Shown here one piece after another: positions 1 through 8,489 of a stretch of 64,000 nucleotides of DNA. How positions within the stretch are numbered: position 1 is the stretch's first letter; every line of letters begins with the position of its first letter. The position numbers were made by a program, and so were the translations under genes. This DNA comes from Dickeya poaceiphila (GTDB lineage: Bacteria; Pseudomonadota; Gammaproteobacteria; Enterobacterales; Enterobacteriaceae): positions 1,488,001 to 1,552,000 of the forward strand of contig NZ_CP042220.2 of the NCBI RefSeq assembly GCF_007858975.2, read 5' to 3'. The notes beneath the pieces are model-generated. The model did no database searches. It worked only from the letters and a program-made list of their open reading frames with translations, and was not told where the DNA came from.

Positions 1-793
1 CACAGATACGCGATTCAGGAAAAAAAAACCAGATGGCGCGAAAATTGTCGAACTGAATTACACAGATAATCCGTGGTTTCCCGATGTTCTCGACCAAGAA
101 CGGCTGAATGACCGAGACAGATTGGACGACCAGACGTATGCATGGATTTGGGACGGCGCATATCGGGAAAATAGCGATGCACAAATTCTGGCTGGTAAAT
201 ATCGTGTGGCTGAATTTGAGCCAGAAGCCCATTGGGATGGTCCATATTACGGTATTGACTGGGGATTTAGCCAAGACCCGACCGCTGGCGTTAAGTGCTG
301 GGTCGGTAATGACAGGCTTTGGATCGAATACGAGGCTGGAAAAGTCGGGTTGGAAAACGATGACATTGCTGATTTTATGATTCAGCGCCTTCCTGAAATT
401 GAAGAGCATGTTATTCGCGCCGATTCTGCGAGACCGGAAACTATCAGTCACGTCAAATCAACAGGTAATGGTAAACGCAATAATCTGCCAAAAATTACCG
501 GTGTTGAGAAATGGACGGGAAGCGTAGAGGATGGTATTGCTCATTTGCGCAGTTACAAAGAAATCATTATCCACTCTCGCTGCAAGGAATGGCTAAAAGA
601 GGCGAGGCTATACAGTTACAAGACCGACAGGCTTACCGGTGATGTTCTGACTGATATTGTCGATGCTCACAACCATTTTATTGATGCCACAAGGTATGCC
701 CTCGCGCCGATGATTAAGGGCAAGGGGAAAATAAACATCAATCCAGCATTAATCAAACAAGCCCAACATCGGGCGCGTCGTCCATTCCGCTAG
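1..793 (+). CDS. Phage terminase large subunit, C-terminal part (5' end outside window)
   Basis: The frame is open from base 2 to the stop at 791-793, so this is the C-terminal part of a longer gene. It matches the nuclease half of terminase large subunits of the Terminase_3/6 type: GIDWGFSQDP supplies the first metal-binding Asp of an RNase H-like fold, RADSARPETI the second, and DAHNHFIDATRYAL the C-terminal acidic helix. The enzyme would cut concatemeric phage DNA and, with its missing ATPase half, pump it through the portal. The portal gene starts 7 bases downstream, the usual packaging order. The ATPase motifs should lie left of the window. Confidence 0.9.
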   Translation, partial: TDTRFRKKKPDGAKIVELNYTDNPWFPDVLDQERLNDRDRLDDQTYAWIWDGAYRENSDAQILAGKYRVAEFEPEAHWDGPYYGIDWGFSQDPTAGVKCWVGNDRLWIEYEAGKVGLENDDIADFMIQRLPEIEEHVIRADSARPETISHVKSTGNGKRNNLPKITGVEKWTGSVEDGIAHLRSYKEIIIHSRCKEWLKEARLYSYKTDRLTGDVLTDIVDAHNHFIDATRYALAPMIKGKGKININPALIKQAQHRARRPFR

Positions 794-800
794 AGGCACT

Positions 801-2396
801 ATGTCACGCAAAAACAGAAACACCGCGTCTGCTCGGCGGGGACTTGCTACGCCTAATACTCGACGCGGATTAACCACATCCGCCGCGATGATGGCAAAAA
901 TAGAATCCATGTCAGATCCCACATATGCCTTGCCGACAATTGAGCAAATCAAATCAATGTACGGCCCGGCCAGAACGCTGCATACGCCAGATTCGGCCAG
1001 AATGGCAATGGATCACTCGATGGAAGACGCTGGCGGTTATGCGTTGATTCAGCACGCTTTTGAGATGGGGCAGGGATATTCGCTAGGCCCGTCATTCATG
1101 GGATATGCCGCGCTATCATCGCTGATGCAAAACGGCCTAATCCGTGCCTGCATTGAGACCGTCGCTGATGATATGACACGCGAATGGATAGAGATTAGCG
1201 CGGTTGATACAAATGGAGACGGCGACAGTTCTGACGAGAAAAAAACACTGGATGATGCGCTGATTGATTTCTGCGTTCGGCAGGTGTTCCACAAGGCGGC
1301 GGAATTTGACGGATATTTCGGCGGGTGCTTAATCTACATCGATACAGGTGCAGATGATCGGGATTTACTCACCCCGTTGGACATTTCCGAAATGTCGGCG
1401 GAACTGAAAAACCTCAAGCGGTTTACTGTTATTGAGCCAATCAACGTATTTCCCGGACTGTATCAGTCCACAAATCCATTGCAGTCTGATTATTTTGAGC
1501 CGCGCACATGGTGGGTGCTGGGGAAAGAGGTTCACGCTAGCCGGATAATTCGCATCTGCGGCAATGAGGTGCCGGTATTGTTAAAGGCGAACTATAATTT
1601 CCTCGGCGTTCCGCAAGCGCAGGTGCTGTATGACTATGTAATCCATTTTCAGGATGCTCGTGTAGCAGAGTCCAGGTTGCTGGATAAATTCAGTCAGACT
1701 GTATTGATGACTGATATGCAGGATATTCTGACCAATCCGAACTCAACAAAATCTCTCGATTCGCGGCTGGCCTATATGTCTGCGTATCGCTCAAATGATG
1801 GGATTCTGGCGATTGATAAGGAAATGGAGGAATACGTCAATATCAACACACCGCTATCTGGTGTAACTGATATTGTGCGTCAGCAACTGGAAATGATTGT
1901 CGCCATTAACCGTACTCCGGCTGTTAAATTACTCGGTATATCACCCGCCGGATTTAATACGGGCGACGCTGACCTCAAGAATTACAACGACCACATCAGC
2001 ACGCAGCAGGAAAAAGTATTCCGCAAAGGTCTGCAAAAAGTCCTCGACATTTTACAGATAGTCAAGCTGGGGAAATTGAATCGCTCAGTGACGTTTGATT
2101 TTGTCAGTCTGAATGAATCCGACGACAAAGCGGCGGCTGAGGCTCAATCTATCCGCGCCCAGACACATGCCACTTATCTGGAAAACGGTGTGCTGGATGC
2201 AATGGAGGTTCGCAAATTATTGGCTAACGACCCAGCCAGCGGATTTGCTGGAATTGATGCTGATGCTGTGCCGGAGATGCAAAATGAAGAAGCGGAAACC
2301 GAAAACAGCCAAGGCGACGTCTCCGAACGCGGGTCTGGAAATGGAATATCGCCGGAGGTTGATATCGCTAACCAAGGAAATGAACAACTCGGTTAA
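801..2396 (+). CDS. Phage portal protein, DUF1073 type
   Basis: 531 residues, ATG preceded by an AGAGG-like ribosome site and 7 bases after the terminase stop. The length, the central region around residues 80-440 and the position between terminase and head-morphogenesis gene fit the DUF1073 (HI1409-like) portal family. Portals form the dodecameric ring at the capsid vertex through which DNA enters and to which the neck attaches. The last 40 residues are acidic and low-complexity (repeated EE, Q, N, G) and overlap the next gene by 113 bases, which suggests translational coupling. Confidence 0.85.
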   Translation: MSRKNRNTASARRGLATPNTRRGLTTSAAMMAKIESMSDPTYALPTIEQIKSMYGPARTLHTPDSARMAMDHSMEDAGGYALIQHAFEMGQGYSLGPSFMGYAALSSLMQNGLIRACIETVADDMTREWIEISAVDTNGDGDSSDEKKTLDDALIDFCVRQVFHKAAEFDGYFGGCLIYIDTGADDRDLLTPLDISEMSAELKNLKRFTVIEPINVFPGLYQSTNPLQSDYFEPRTWWVLGKEVHASRIIRICGNEVPVLLKANYNFLGVPQAQVLYDYVIHFQDARVAESRLLDKFSQTVLMTDMQDILTNPNSTKSLDSRLAYMSAYRSNDGILAIDKEMEEYVNINTPLSGVTDIVRQQLEMIVAINRTPAVKLLGISPAGFNTGDADLKNYNDHISTQQEKVFRKGLQKVLDILQIVKLGKLNRSVTFDFVSLNESDDKAAAEAQSIRAQTHATYLENGVLDAMEVRKLLANDPASGFAGIDADAVPEMQNEEAETENSQGDVSERGSGNGISPEVDIANQGNEQLG

Positions 2397-3072
2397 CTAC
2401 TGGCTTGTCGCGGAATACAAACGACAGGAGTCAAAAATAGTCGGCGACGCATCACCGGCAAAATCGGTGCATAGCCGATTGCTGGAGATAATGGCGGGGT
2501 GGCAAAAGAAATTTGATGAACGCGCAAAGGAAATCGCTCTGTGGTTCGTCAATCGCTCAAATACCTACGCATCAACGTCAGTGAGCAATAAACTCCGCGC
2601 CGCTGGTATGACTGTCAATTTCAAAGTTACGCCAGAGGTGAAAAATGTCCTCGATTCGCTTTATGAAACACAGGTAACGCTAATCAAGTCCATACCTGAG
2701 CAATACCTAACGCAAATAGGGGTGCTGGTTCAGGAAAGCGTGACGCGTGGGCGTGATGTCGGATATCTCAAAGACGAGTTAAAAAAGCGCTACGGCGTTA
2801 CCGAGAGAAGAGCAAAAGTGATAGCCCGTGACCAAAACGCCAAAGCCTCGAATGCAATTGCTGTTGAGCGTTGTAAATCAGCTGGTATTACCGAGGCAAT
2901 ATGGGTGCATCGTGCAGGTGGCAGCAAAACCTATCGAGAGTCACATGTCAAAATGAATGGCGAGGTATTCAGCATCTCAAAGGGGTGTTGGGATCCGCAT
3001 GAAAGACAGCATGTGATGCCGGGTCAGCTCGTTAACTGCAAGTGTGATATGAGACCGGTGATACCCAAATAA
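2284..3072 (+). CDS. MuF/SPP1 gp7-like minor head morphogenesis protein
   Basis: 262 residues if started at ATG 2284, which has GGAG at 2273-2276; the frame is open further upstream but the earlier part lies under the portal gene and has no good start. The C-terminal half (KLRAAGM, VLVQESVTRGRDVGYLKDEL, YGVTERRAKVIARDQNAKASN, then the Cys/His-containing tail with GQLVNCKCDMRPV) is the classic Mu F/SPP1 gp7 minor head domain. These proteins bind the portal and enter the procapsid during assembly. The gene ends just before an intrinsic terminator. Confidence 0.85.
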   Translation: MKKRKPKTAKATSPNAGLEMEYRRRLISLTKEMNNSVNYWLVAEYKRQESKIVGDASPAKSVHSRLLEIMAGWQKKFDERAKEIALWFVNRSNTYASTSVSNKLRAAGMTVNFKVTPEVKNVLDSLYETQVTLIKSIPEQYLTQIGVLVQESVTRGRDVGYLKDELKKRYGVTERRAKVIARDQNAKASNAIAVERCKSAGITEAIWVHRAGGSKTYRESHVKMNGEVFSISKGCWDPHERQHVMPGQLVNCKCDMRPVIPK

Positions 3073-3110
3073 TCTATGCGCGATGCATAGAAATAAAAGT
3101 TAACGCAATC

Positions 3111-3135
3111 AAGACCACCTAGGTGGTCTTTTTTA
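3111..3135 (+). terminator. Intrinsic terminator between MuF-like and protease genes
   Basis: A perfect palindrome, AAGACCACCT joined to AGGTGGTCTT, is followed by a T run (TTTTTATT). It sits in the 84-base gap between the head-morphogenesis stop and the protease start, inside what is otherwise a continuous head operon. It probably attenuates rather than ends transcription. A second small hairpin (CTATGC/GCATAG) lies just upstream at 3074-3090. Confidence 0.75.
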
Positions 3136-3156
3136 TTGCCATAAAAAGGTGATTCC

Positions 3157-4671
3157 ATGCCAGTACATAAAAAAAATGGCCGCTGGTGGTTTGGGTCAAA
3201 AGGGCCATTCCCCACACGCGAAAAAGCAGAAGAAGCAGAAAAGGCAGCATATGCCAATGGTTATATTGGTGACAGAAAAATAGCACTAGATTCTGAGCCA
3301 TCGCGCCGCCGAATTGATGAAAACGGCTACTTGCACGTTAGTCAGACCCATCTAACAAAAGAACAAGTCGCTCCGTATTTGGGCAAGGAGATTCCAGGCT
3401 GGCAGGAATTAAACCTCGAACCTGAGCGCGTCTACTACGGTTACAGGTCTGGCGAAGAGCTGGAAAAGGCCAGAGACACATTTAATGGAATGCCCCTGCT
3501 GCGCGAACACCGACAGGATAGCGCAGATGCTCCGCTCAAAGAATTTCGGATCGGATCAATCGGCACAACGCCTGTCTGGAGTGCTCCGTATCTTGATAAT
3601 GCGTTGATTGTCACTGATTCGGACGCGATTGAAAAAATCAATAACGGCACGCTGCGTGAAATTAGTTGCGGATATTTTTTCGAACCGGACTTCACTCCGG
3701 GTGAATTCAACGGTGTCAATTATGATTTTGTCATGCGCAATTTGAGGGGAAACCATGTTGCGCTGGTGGAAAAAGGCCGGGCTGGCCCGGATGTATATGT
3801 ACATGACGCAATGCCGTCTAATCTCTCACAAAAAAAGGTAATAGATACGATGAAGAAATTGAATCGTAAAGGGGTGGCGTTGCGTTCTGCGCTGGCAGCT
3901 CACCTGAAACCACTGCTGGCGCAAGACGCCGCACCGGGCGAATTAACTGCTCTGGTGCGAGCAAACAAAACCCCTGTTGCGATTGCTAAAGCCGCAGTGC
4001 AGAAATTTGCGCCGCTGTTGGCGCAGGATATTGAAATCGATCCTACAGAACTGGCTGAAGCGCTAGAGGCCGCCGAGCAAGTTGTTGAGCCAGAGGAAAA
4101 ACAAATCGGCGACGGCGTGGAAGAAGAGCCGCAACAGGAAGAGGAATCACCGGCATATGATGCGGAATCACCGGCTGAGAGCATCAAACAAATTCTGGAG
4201 CAGGCCAGCGTACCGCCTGAAACTATTGATGCGGTGTTGAAATGCCTGATGGTTCCAGCCAATGACGAAAACGGTTCTGCTGGCGGCGCGGAAGGCGGTC
4301 AAGAAAATCAGGAGAAAAAAGACGTGGTGACACAGGCCGTCATGGATGCCGCAATCAAATCAGCAACCGAGAAAGTGGCTCAGGCCGAGCGCGAACGGGC
4401 TAAGGCGCTGACCACGGCGGCAAGCAAGGTTGAGGGCTTGTGCGGCAAAGTTGATGCAATGGCGTTTGACTCCGCTGCCGACATCTATGCTCACGCACTG
4501 AAAGCGAAGGGCATCGACACCAGTAAATTCGAACCTGCTGGTTACGCTGGTATGGTAGAAATTATGCTGCAGCAGAAACAATCTCAACCTGCGCCGGTCG
4601 GTGACTCAGCATTCAACAAACCCGCGAAACTGGATGGCAAATTCGCCGGTTTGGCAAATATTCGTCTTTAA
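3157..4671 (+). CDS. DUF2213-type capsid maturation protease fused to scaffold
   Basis: 504 residues, ATG with AGGTGA upstream. Residues about 50-230 (LHVSQTHLTKEQVAPYLGKEI, FNGMPLLREHRQ, REISCGYFFEP, MRNLRGNHVALVEKGRAGPDV) match the DUF2213 family, which takes the place of the prohead protease in this phage type; the conserved His and Ser segments are present. The remaining 270 residues are acidic and Ala/Glu/Gln-rich, predicted coiled coil, as expected of an internal scaffold. The N-terminal 45 residues (HKKNGRWWFGSKGPF) form a short basic module. An in-frame ATG at 3850 (MKKLNRKG) could yield a separate scaffold product. Product identity rests on family resemblance and position. Confidence 0.8.
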   Translation: MPVHKKNGRWWFGSKGPFPTREKAEEAEKAAYANGYIGDRKIALDSEPSRRRIDENGYLHVSQTHLTKEQVAPYLGKEIPGWQELNLEPERVYYGYRSGEELEKARDTFNGMPLLREHRQDSADAPLKEFRIGSIGTTPVWSAPYLDNALIVTDSDAIEKINNGTLREISCGYFFEPDFTPGEFNGVNYDFVMRNLRGNHVALVEKGRAGPDVYVHDAMPSNLSQKKVIDTMKKLNRKGVALRSALAAHLKPLLAQDAAPGELTALVRANKTPVAIAKAAVQKFAPLLAQDIEIDPTELAEALEAAEQVVEPEEKQIGDGVEEEPQQEEESPAYDAESPAESIKQILEQASVPPETIDAVLKCLMVPANDENGSAGGAEGGQENQEKKDVVTQAVMDAAIKSATEKVAQAERERAKALTTAASKVEGLCGKVDAMAFDSAADIYAHALKAKGIDTSKFEPAGYAGMVEIMLQQKQSQPAPVGDSAFNKPAKLDGKFAGLANIRL

Positions 4672-4684
4672 TGGGAGCCTGTAA

Positions 4685-5179
4685 ATGGGTCTGCAATCTC
4701 AGGTAAATCAGTTTTACGCCCCGGCAGTAAAGGGCGATCGGGCGTCACAAAATCCGGTTGTGTATCTGCCGTTCAATCCACGAGCAGAAAATACCGTGTA
4801 TGTGGGTCAGTTTGTATTCGCTGGCAGTGATAACACACAGGTCAAATCATCCACATCCGGCTCTGACGCGCCGGTTGGGTTCATTGAGCGCCTGCTGAAC
4901 TACTACAATTTTACGCTGACGTCTGGTTCGACTATGACGCTGCCAGATAACACATCGTTGACCGTGGCAAAAATCGGCGAGTTTTATGTCACATACGACA
5001 ACAGTTCAGTGCCTACAGTAGGTCAGAAAGCATTTGCATCAAAAACCAATGGTTCGGTGCACTTTGCCGCTGCTGGTGCCACCGTGTCAGGATTCGTCGA
5101 GACCACGTTTGTTTGTAAAGGCGTTGACTCAACTTCTGGCCTTGCTGTCATTTCCAACTGGAACCCAGCTTCCGCATAA
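4685..5179 (+). CDS. Structural cement / capsid decoration-like protein
   Basis: 164 residues starting 13 bases after the protease stop, with GGGAG upstream. It is Gly/Ser/Thr/Val-rich and predicted all beta (YVGQFVFAGSDN, GFIERLLNYYNF, AKIGEFYVTYDN, GFVETTFVCKGV). This composition and the slot between scaffold/protease and major capsid gene are those of DUF2190-like cement proteins that clamp capsomers from outside. The exact family was assigned from memory of similar gene orders. Confidence 0.65.
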   Translation: MGLQSQVNQFYAPAVKGDRASQNPVVYLPFNPRAENTVYVGQFVFAGSDNTQVKSSTSGSDAPVGFIERLLNYYNFTLTSGSTMTLPDNTSLTVAKIGEFYVTYDNSSVPTVGQKAFASKTNGSVHFAAAGATVSGFVETTFVCKGVDSTSGLAVISNWNPASA

Positions 5180-5252
5180 ACACTAAATAATCTGGCGTGA
5201 CGTGCACACTCTGAAATAAGAGTGGTATTTGTCGCGCCTGCATGGAGACAAA

Positions 5253-6263
5253 ATGAATATTACGTTTGATCAGGCAAAACAATACGGGTTCGTGTTTCCC
5301 GGCGGTCGCATGTGGATTACCCCGGAAAACCGCGCAGCAATCGCACAGGATGCCGCGTTAATCACCTCCGCGAACTCAACCGTACCGGCTGAACTGCTGG
5401 CGTACATTGACCCAACTGTCATCGAAATCATGACCGCGCCGCGTAATGCGCGTGAACTTTACCCGGAAGAGAAAAAGGGCGACTGGACAGCACCGTATTT
5501 CAAATGGCGTGCATCTGAAATTACCGGTAATACCGCTGCATACAGTGATTTCGGGCAATTCGGCGTTGCAGGCGTTAACCAAGAGTGGTTTACCCGCGAA
5601 CAGTATCGGTTCCAAACCATTATTCAGTATGGTGATTTGGAAGCAGATATGGCATCGCAGGCAAAAATCAATCTGGCTGCTGACAAACAGCGTGCTGCTG
5701 CGACGATTATCGACATCGACGCCAATAAATTCTATCTGCTGGGCGTGTCAGGAAAGGAAATCTATGGCGTTCTGAATGATCCGAATCTGACTGCGGCAAT
5801 TACCGCCGCTGCAACTGGCACAGGCAGTTCAACTGCGTGGTCAGCTAAAACCACTGTCCAGCGTTACAACGATATCCTGACGCTGTTTACACGTCTGGTT
5901 AATCAGTTGCAGGGTCTGGTGTCGGAAAAAGATGAGCTGATCCTGACCATGTCGCCCGGCCTGCGCACTCTGCTGGGTGGCGCGACCGATTTCAATGTGT
6001 CGGTACTGAAAATGCTGGAAACCTATTTCAGCAATTTGACCATTGTCAGCCTGCCCCAGCTGTCAAGCGGTGGTGTTGAGACAATGATGTTTATCGCGCC
6101 CAAGGTTCTCGGCAATGAAACGGGCCTATTAGGTTTTGGTGAGAAAATGCGCATGGGTCGTATCATTCCGGGTCTGTCCTCATACAGCCAGAAAGTGACC
6201 TCGACCACCTACGGCGGCGTTATTCGGGTTCCGGCTGCTGTCGCTCAGATGACGGGCATGTGA
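5253..6263 (+). CDS. Major capsid protein, DUF2184 type
   Basis: 336 residues from ATG 5253, which has GGAG at 5243-5246; the open frame extends 24 bases further but without a ribosome site. The sequence (YGFVFPGGRMWITPENRA, RNARELYPEEKKGDW, QYGDLEADMASQAKINLAADKQ, GFGEKMRMGRIIPGLSSYSQK) fits the DUF2184 group of HK97-fold capsid proteins. It sits in the canonical place after protease and cement genes. The ends are conserved-looking and no frameshift is seen. Confidence 0.85.
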   Translation: MNITFDQAKQYGFVFPGGRMWITPENRAAIAQDAALITSANSTVPAELLAYIDPTVIEIMTAPRNARELYPEEKKGDWTAPYFKWRASEITGNTAAYSDFGQFGVAGVNQEWFTREQYRFQTIIQYGDLEADMASQAKINLAADKQRAAATIIDIDANKFYLLGVSGKEIYGVLNDPNLTAAITAAATGTGSSTAWSAKTTVQRYNDILTLFTRLVNQLQGLVSEKDELILTMSPGLRTLLGGATDFNVSVLKMLETYFSNLTIVSLPQLSSGGVETMMFIAPKVLGNETGLLGFGEKMRMGRIIPGLSSYSQKVTSTTYGGVIRVPAAVAQMTGM

Positions 6264-6264
6264 T

Positions 6265-6699
6265 ATGCGCGGACGTCCACGTAAGCAACAAGACAATTCG
6301 GCCTCATTAGAGGCCGCTTCTTTTTCTGAATCAGGAAATTCTATGTCAGGTAAAATTCATGTTCGCCTCAATCACCCGCACGGTATTCATTTTGATGGCA
6401 CGGGAGTGACCCTTAAAGGCAACGCGTTCCACTTGCTGGGACAGGAAAAAGGCGTGCTGCCAACCGGACTGTTTGGCCACACCGTTGTCGACGCCGATAA
6501 ATGGGAGTTGGTCAAATCAACCTACCCCGATTTAATTAGAAATCTGGAGCGCAATAACACACTGGTTTATCACGCAGAAGATGCAAGTTCCGTTGCTGCT
6601 GCAAAAGAGCGCCGGGAATCTCGACATGGCCGCGAGCCTGTTGATGTTGAGAAAGACCCCACCGTCAAGACTAAAGAAGTCACCGACGAGGTTGCATAA
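6265..6699 (+). CDS. Hypothetical phage head-tail region protein
   Basis: 144 residues, ATG one base after the capsid stop. The N-terminus is short and basic (MRGRPRKQQDN), then a Ser-rich linker leads to a compact domain (GKIHVRLNHPHGIHFDGTGV, LLGQEKGVLPTGLFGHTVVD) and an acidic-basic charged tail (EPVDVEKDPTVKTKE). An internal ATG at 6343 (MSGKIHVRL) is preceded by AGGAAATTCT and may be the real start, giving 118 residues. The slot is that of small head-completion or decoration proteins. I do not recognise a named family. Confidence 0.6.
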   Translation: MRGRPRKQQDNSASLEAASFSESGNSMSGKIHVRLNHPHGIHFDGTGVTLKGNAFHLLGQEKGVLPTGLFGHTVVDADKWELVKSTYPDLIRNLERNNTLVYHAEDASSVAAAKERRESRHGREPVDVEKDPTVKTKEVTDEVA

Positions 6700-6701
6700 T
6701 T

Positions 6702-7115
6702 ATGGGCGTCGTGGTGTTTGACGCTGCCGAATTCCTGACGAGTTACCCCAATTTTTCCACGCTGACCACCGGGCAATTGACTAACGCATTCAGCACCGCA
6801 TGTCTGTATCTCGATAACACCGATGGGTCGATTAGTCCGTATGACCCGGATAACGGTGAGATTGAGCGTAAGACGTTGCTCTATTTGCTAACCGCTCATG
6901 TGTCGCAATCACTACAGTGGGCCGCTAAAGGCGTTTCGAGCCCATTATCAAGCGCATCTCAGGGGTCGGTGAGTTCGTCATTTGCTACGGCAGTTCCGGG
7001 AACCAAATCATGGTTTATGTTGACGGGATATGGCCAGCAATACTGGCAGGCTACGCGGAAATATGTGGTTGGTGGCAGATATCATGTGCAGCGATATTAC
7101 CACCCTTGGGGGTGA
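6702..7115 (+). CDS. Head-tail connector protein, DUF4054 type
   Basis: 137 residues. The pattern FDAAEFLTSYPNFSTLTTGQL, then a helical segment ending in LLYLLTAHVSQSL and a Gly/Ser-rich loop followed by GTKSWFMLTGYGQQYWQATRKY, is typical of the DUF4054 family that occupies the adaptor position (lambda/HK97 gp6 equivalent) next to DUF2184 capsids. It would bind the underside of the portal ring. It starts 2 bases after the previous stop, so it belongs to the same operon. Confidence 0.75.
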   Translation: MGVVVFDAAEFLTSYPNFSTLTTGQLTNAFSTACLYLDNTDGSISPYDPDNGEIERKTLLYLLTAHVSQSLQWAAKGVSSPLSSASQGSVSSSFATAVPGTKSWFMLTGYGQQYWQATRKYVVGGRYHVQRYYHPWG

Positions 7116-7118
7116 TTT

Positions 7119-7598
7119 ATGGGTATTTCTGGCGGCGATAAAATGCTGTCGGCACTCCAGGCTATCGCAGAAAAGACGCAGATTAGTCTGAGTGCCGGTA
7201 TTCTGGCGGGGGCGACAAATGAGGATATGGGGGAGCTAATTGCTCCGTATGCTGCTGCAAATGAATACGGCACTAAAACCATCCCCCCTCGTCCATTCAT
7301 GCGTACATCGATTGATAACCACGCTAAAGACTGGTCACAGCAACTGGCTAAGTCATTGGATGGTATTGGTGCCGATCCAGGCGTGGTTAAAAAAGGGTTC
7401 GATAGGTTGGGATTAACCATAGTTCAGGATATTCGAGATTCGATTGAATCATCGATACCTCCCGCTAACGCCAAATCAACTATCGATGCAAAAATCAGAA
7501 AAGGCCGTAAAGAGCCAGATAAAACGCTGATTGACTCCGGTTCAATGCAACGCGCAGTGGATTATGAAATCAATGGGGGTGATGATGGATCTGTTTAA
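7119..7598 (+). CDS. Neck / tail-completion protein (HK97 gp10-like)
   Basis: 159 residues. The segment ANEYGTKTIPPRPFMRTSID is the hallmark of gp10/gpG-like tail-completion proteins, preceded by a helix-loop-strand and followed by a long helical part with RDSIESSIPPANAKST. It should join the head connector to the tail terminator. Its end overlaps the next gene by 14 bases. Confidence 0.7.
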   Translation: MGISGGDKMLSALQAIAEKTQISLSAGILAGATNEDMGELIAPYAAANEYGTKTIPPRPFMRTSIDNHAKDWSQQLAKSLDGIGADPGVVKKGFDRLGLTIVQDIRDSIESSIPPANAKSTIDAKIRKGRKEPDKTLIDSGSMQRAVDYEINGGDDGSV

Positions 7599-7953
7599 TA
7601 TCACATCCGGCGCGGTGTCACTCGTCAATGATTATGTCCCTGCGGTAATAAAAATAAACACCGGTTATGTTACTGCACCCAGCGGTAAGCGCACGCCGTC
7701 TTATTCTCAGGCTGATGTTTCAGTTCAATTGCAGGAATTGTCATCAATGGATTTGAAGCAAATGGATTCATTGAATGTGCAGGGGATTACTCGCGTTGCG
7801 TATGTACACGGGAATTTCAGCGCTATAAATCGTGCCAATCAAACTGGTGGGGATATTTTGGTCGTGAATGGAAATGAGTGGCTGATCGTTAAAATAGCAG
7901 AACTCTGGTATGACTGGTGCAAACTGATAATCAATTTGCAGAGGAAAACATGA
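7585..7953 (+). CDS. Phage head-tail joining / stopper-like protein
   Basis: About 122 residues from ATG 7585 (an alternative ATG lies at 7582); GGGGGT 6-10 bases upstream serves as ribosome site. The body (VQLQELSSMDLKQMDSLNVQG, GDILVVNGNEWLIVKIAELW) resembles the small beta-barrel stopper/head closure proteins of this phage group. It overlaps both neighbours by 14 and 4 bases, a tightly coupled arrangement. The role is inferred from position and fold-like pattern only. Confidence 0.6.
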   Translation: MDLFNITSGAVSLVNDYVPAVIKINTGYVTAPSGKRTPSYSQADVSVQLQELSSMDLKQMDSLNVQGITRVAYVHGNFSAINRANQTGGDILVVNGNEWLIVKIAELWYDWCKLIINLQRKT

Positions 7954-8486
7954 CGGCTACGATATCAATATCAGAGGATGATTTAACCACGGCTCTCCGT
8001 GGTTTTTTATTGTCTCTCGTTGATGTTTCTGATTGTGTCCTTGGTCAGGAAAATAATGTTCCAATGCCGGAAATTGGCACTGATTACATTGTAATGACGC
8101 CTATTGATTCCGTAGCCACGTCAACAAACAAATGGGTTCATGACGGTGAAAATGGACAGAAAAAAACAAACAGAAATAGTCAATGGCGATGTCAGATCGA
8201 TTTTTACGGGCCTAACGCACAAAACAATGCGGTCATAATTTCAACCATGATTAGAGATGAGTATGCGGCTGGATGGTTTTCTTCAAATGGTTCCGCGCTA
8301 TCGCCTCTGTATTCAAATGACCCGCACCAAACAACAATGATTAACGGTGAGCAGCAATATGAGCCGCGATGGACGATGGATTTTATCGGACAAACAAACC
8401 CGGTAATAACAACACCTCAGCAATATATGACCAGCGCAAATCCAAATGCCGTACCTGTAAACGTTCAATTTCCACCTCAAGGATAA
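7950..8486 (+). CDS. Phage neck terminator-like protein (LIC_12616/gp12-like)
   Basis: 178 residues from ATG 7950 (ATGA overlap with the previous stop, GAGG at 7941). It contains QENNVPMPEIGTDYIVMTP, then KKTNRNSQWRCQIDFYGPNAQNN and SPLYSNDPHQTTMINGEQQYEPRW, a pattern I associate with neck terminator proteins placed directly before DUF3383 sheath genes. The protein would cap the tail tube. The frame is open from 7917 but the ATGA start is far more convincing. Confidence 0.65.
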   Translation: MTATISISEDDLTTALRGFLLSLVDVSDCVLGQENNVPMPEIGTDYIVMTPIDSVATSTNKWVHDGENGQKKTNRNSQWRCQIDFYGPNAQNNAVIISTMIRDEYAAGWFSSNGSALSPLYSNDPHQTTMINGEQQYEPRWTMDFIGQTNPVITTPQQYMTSANPNAVPVNVQFPPQG

Positions 8487-8489
8487 AAA

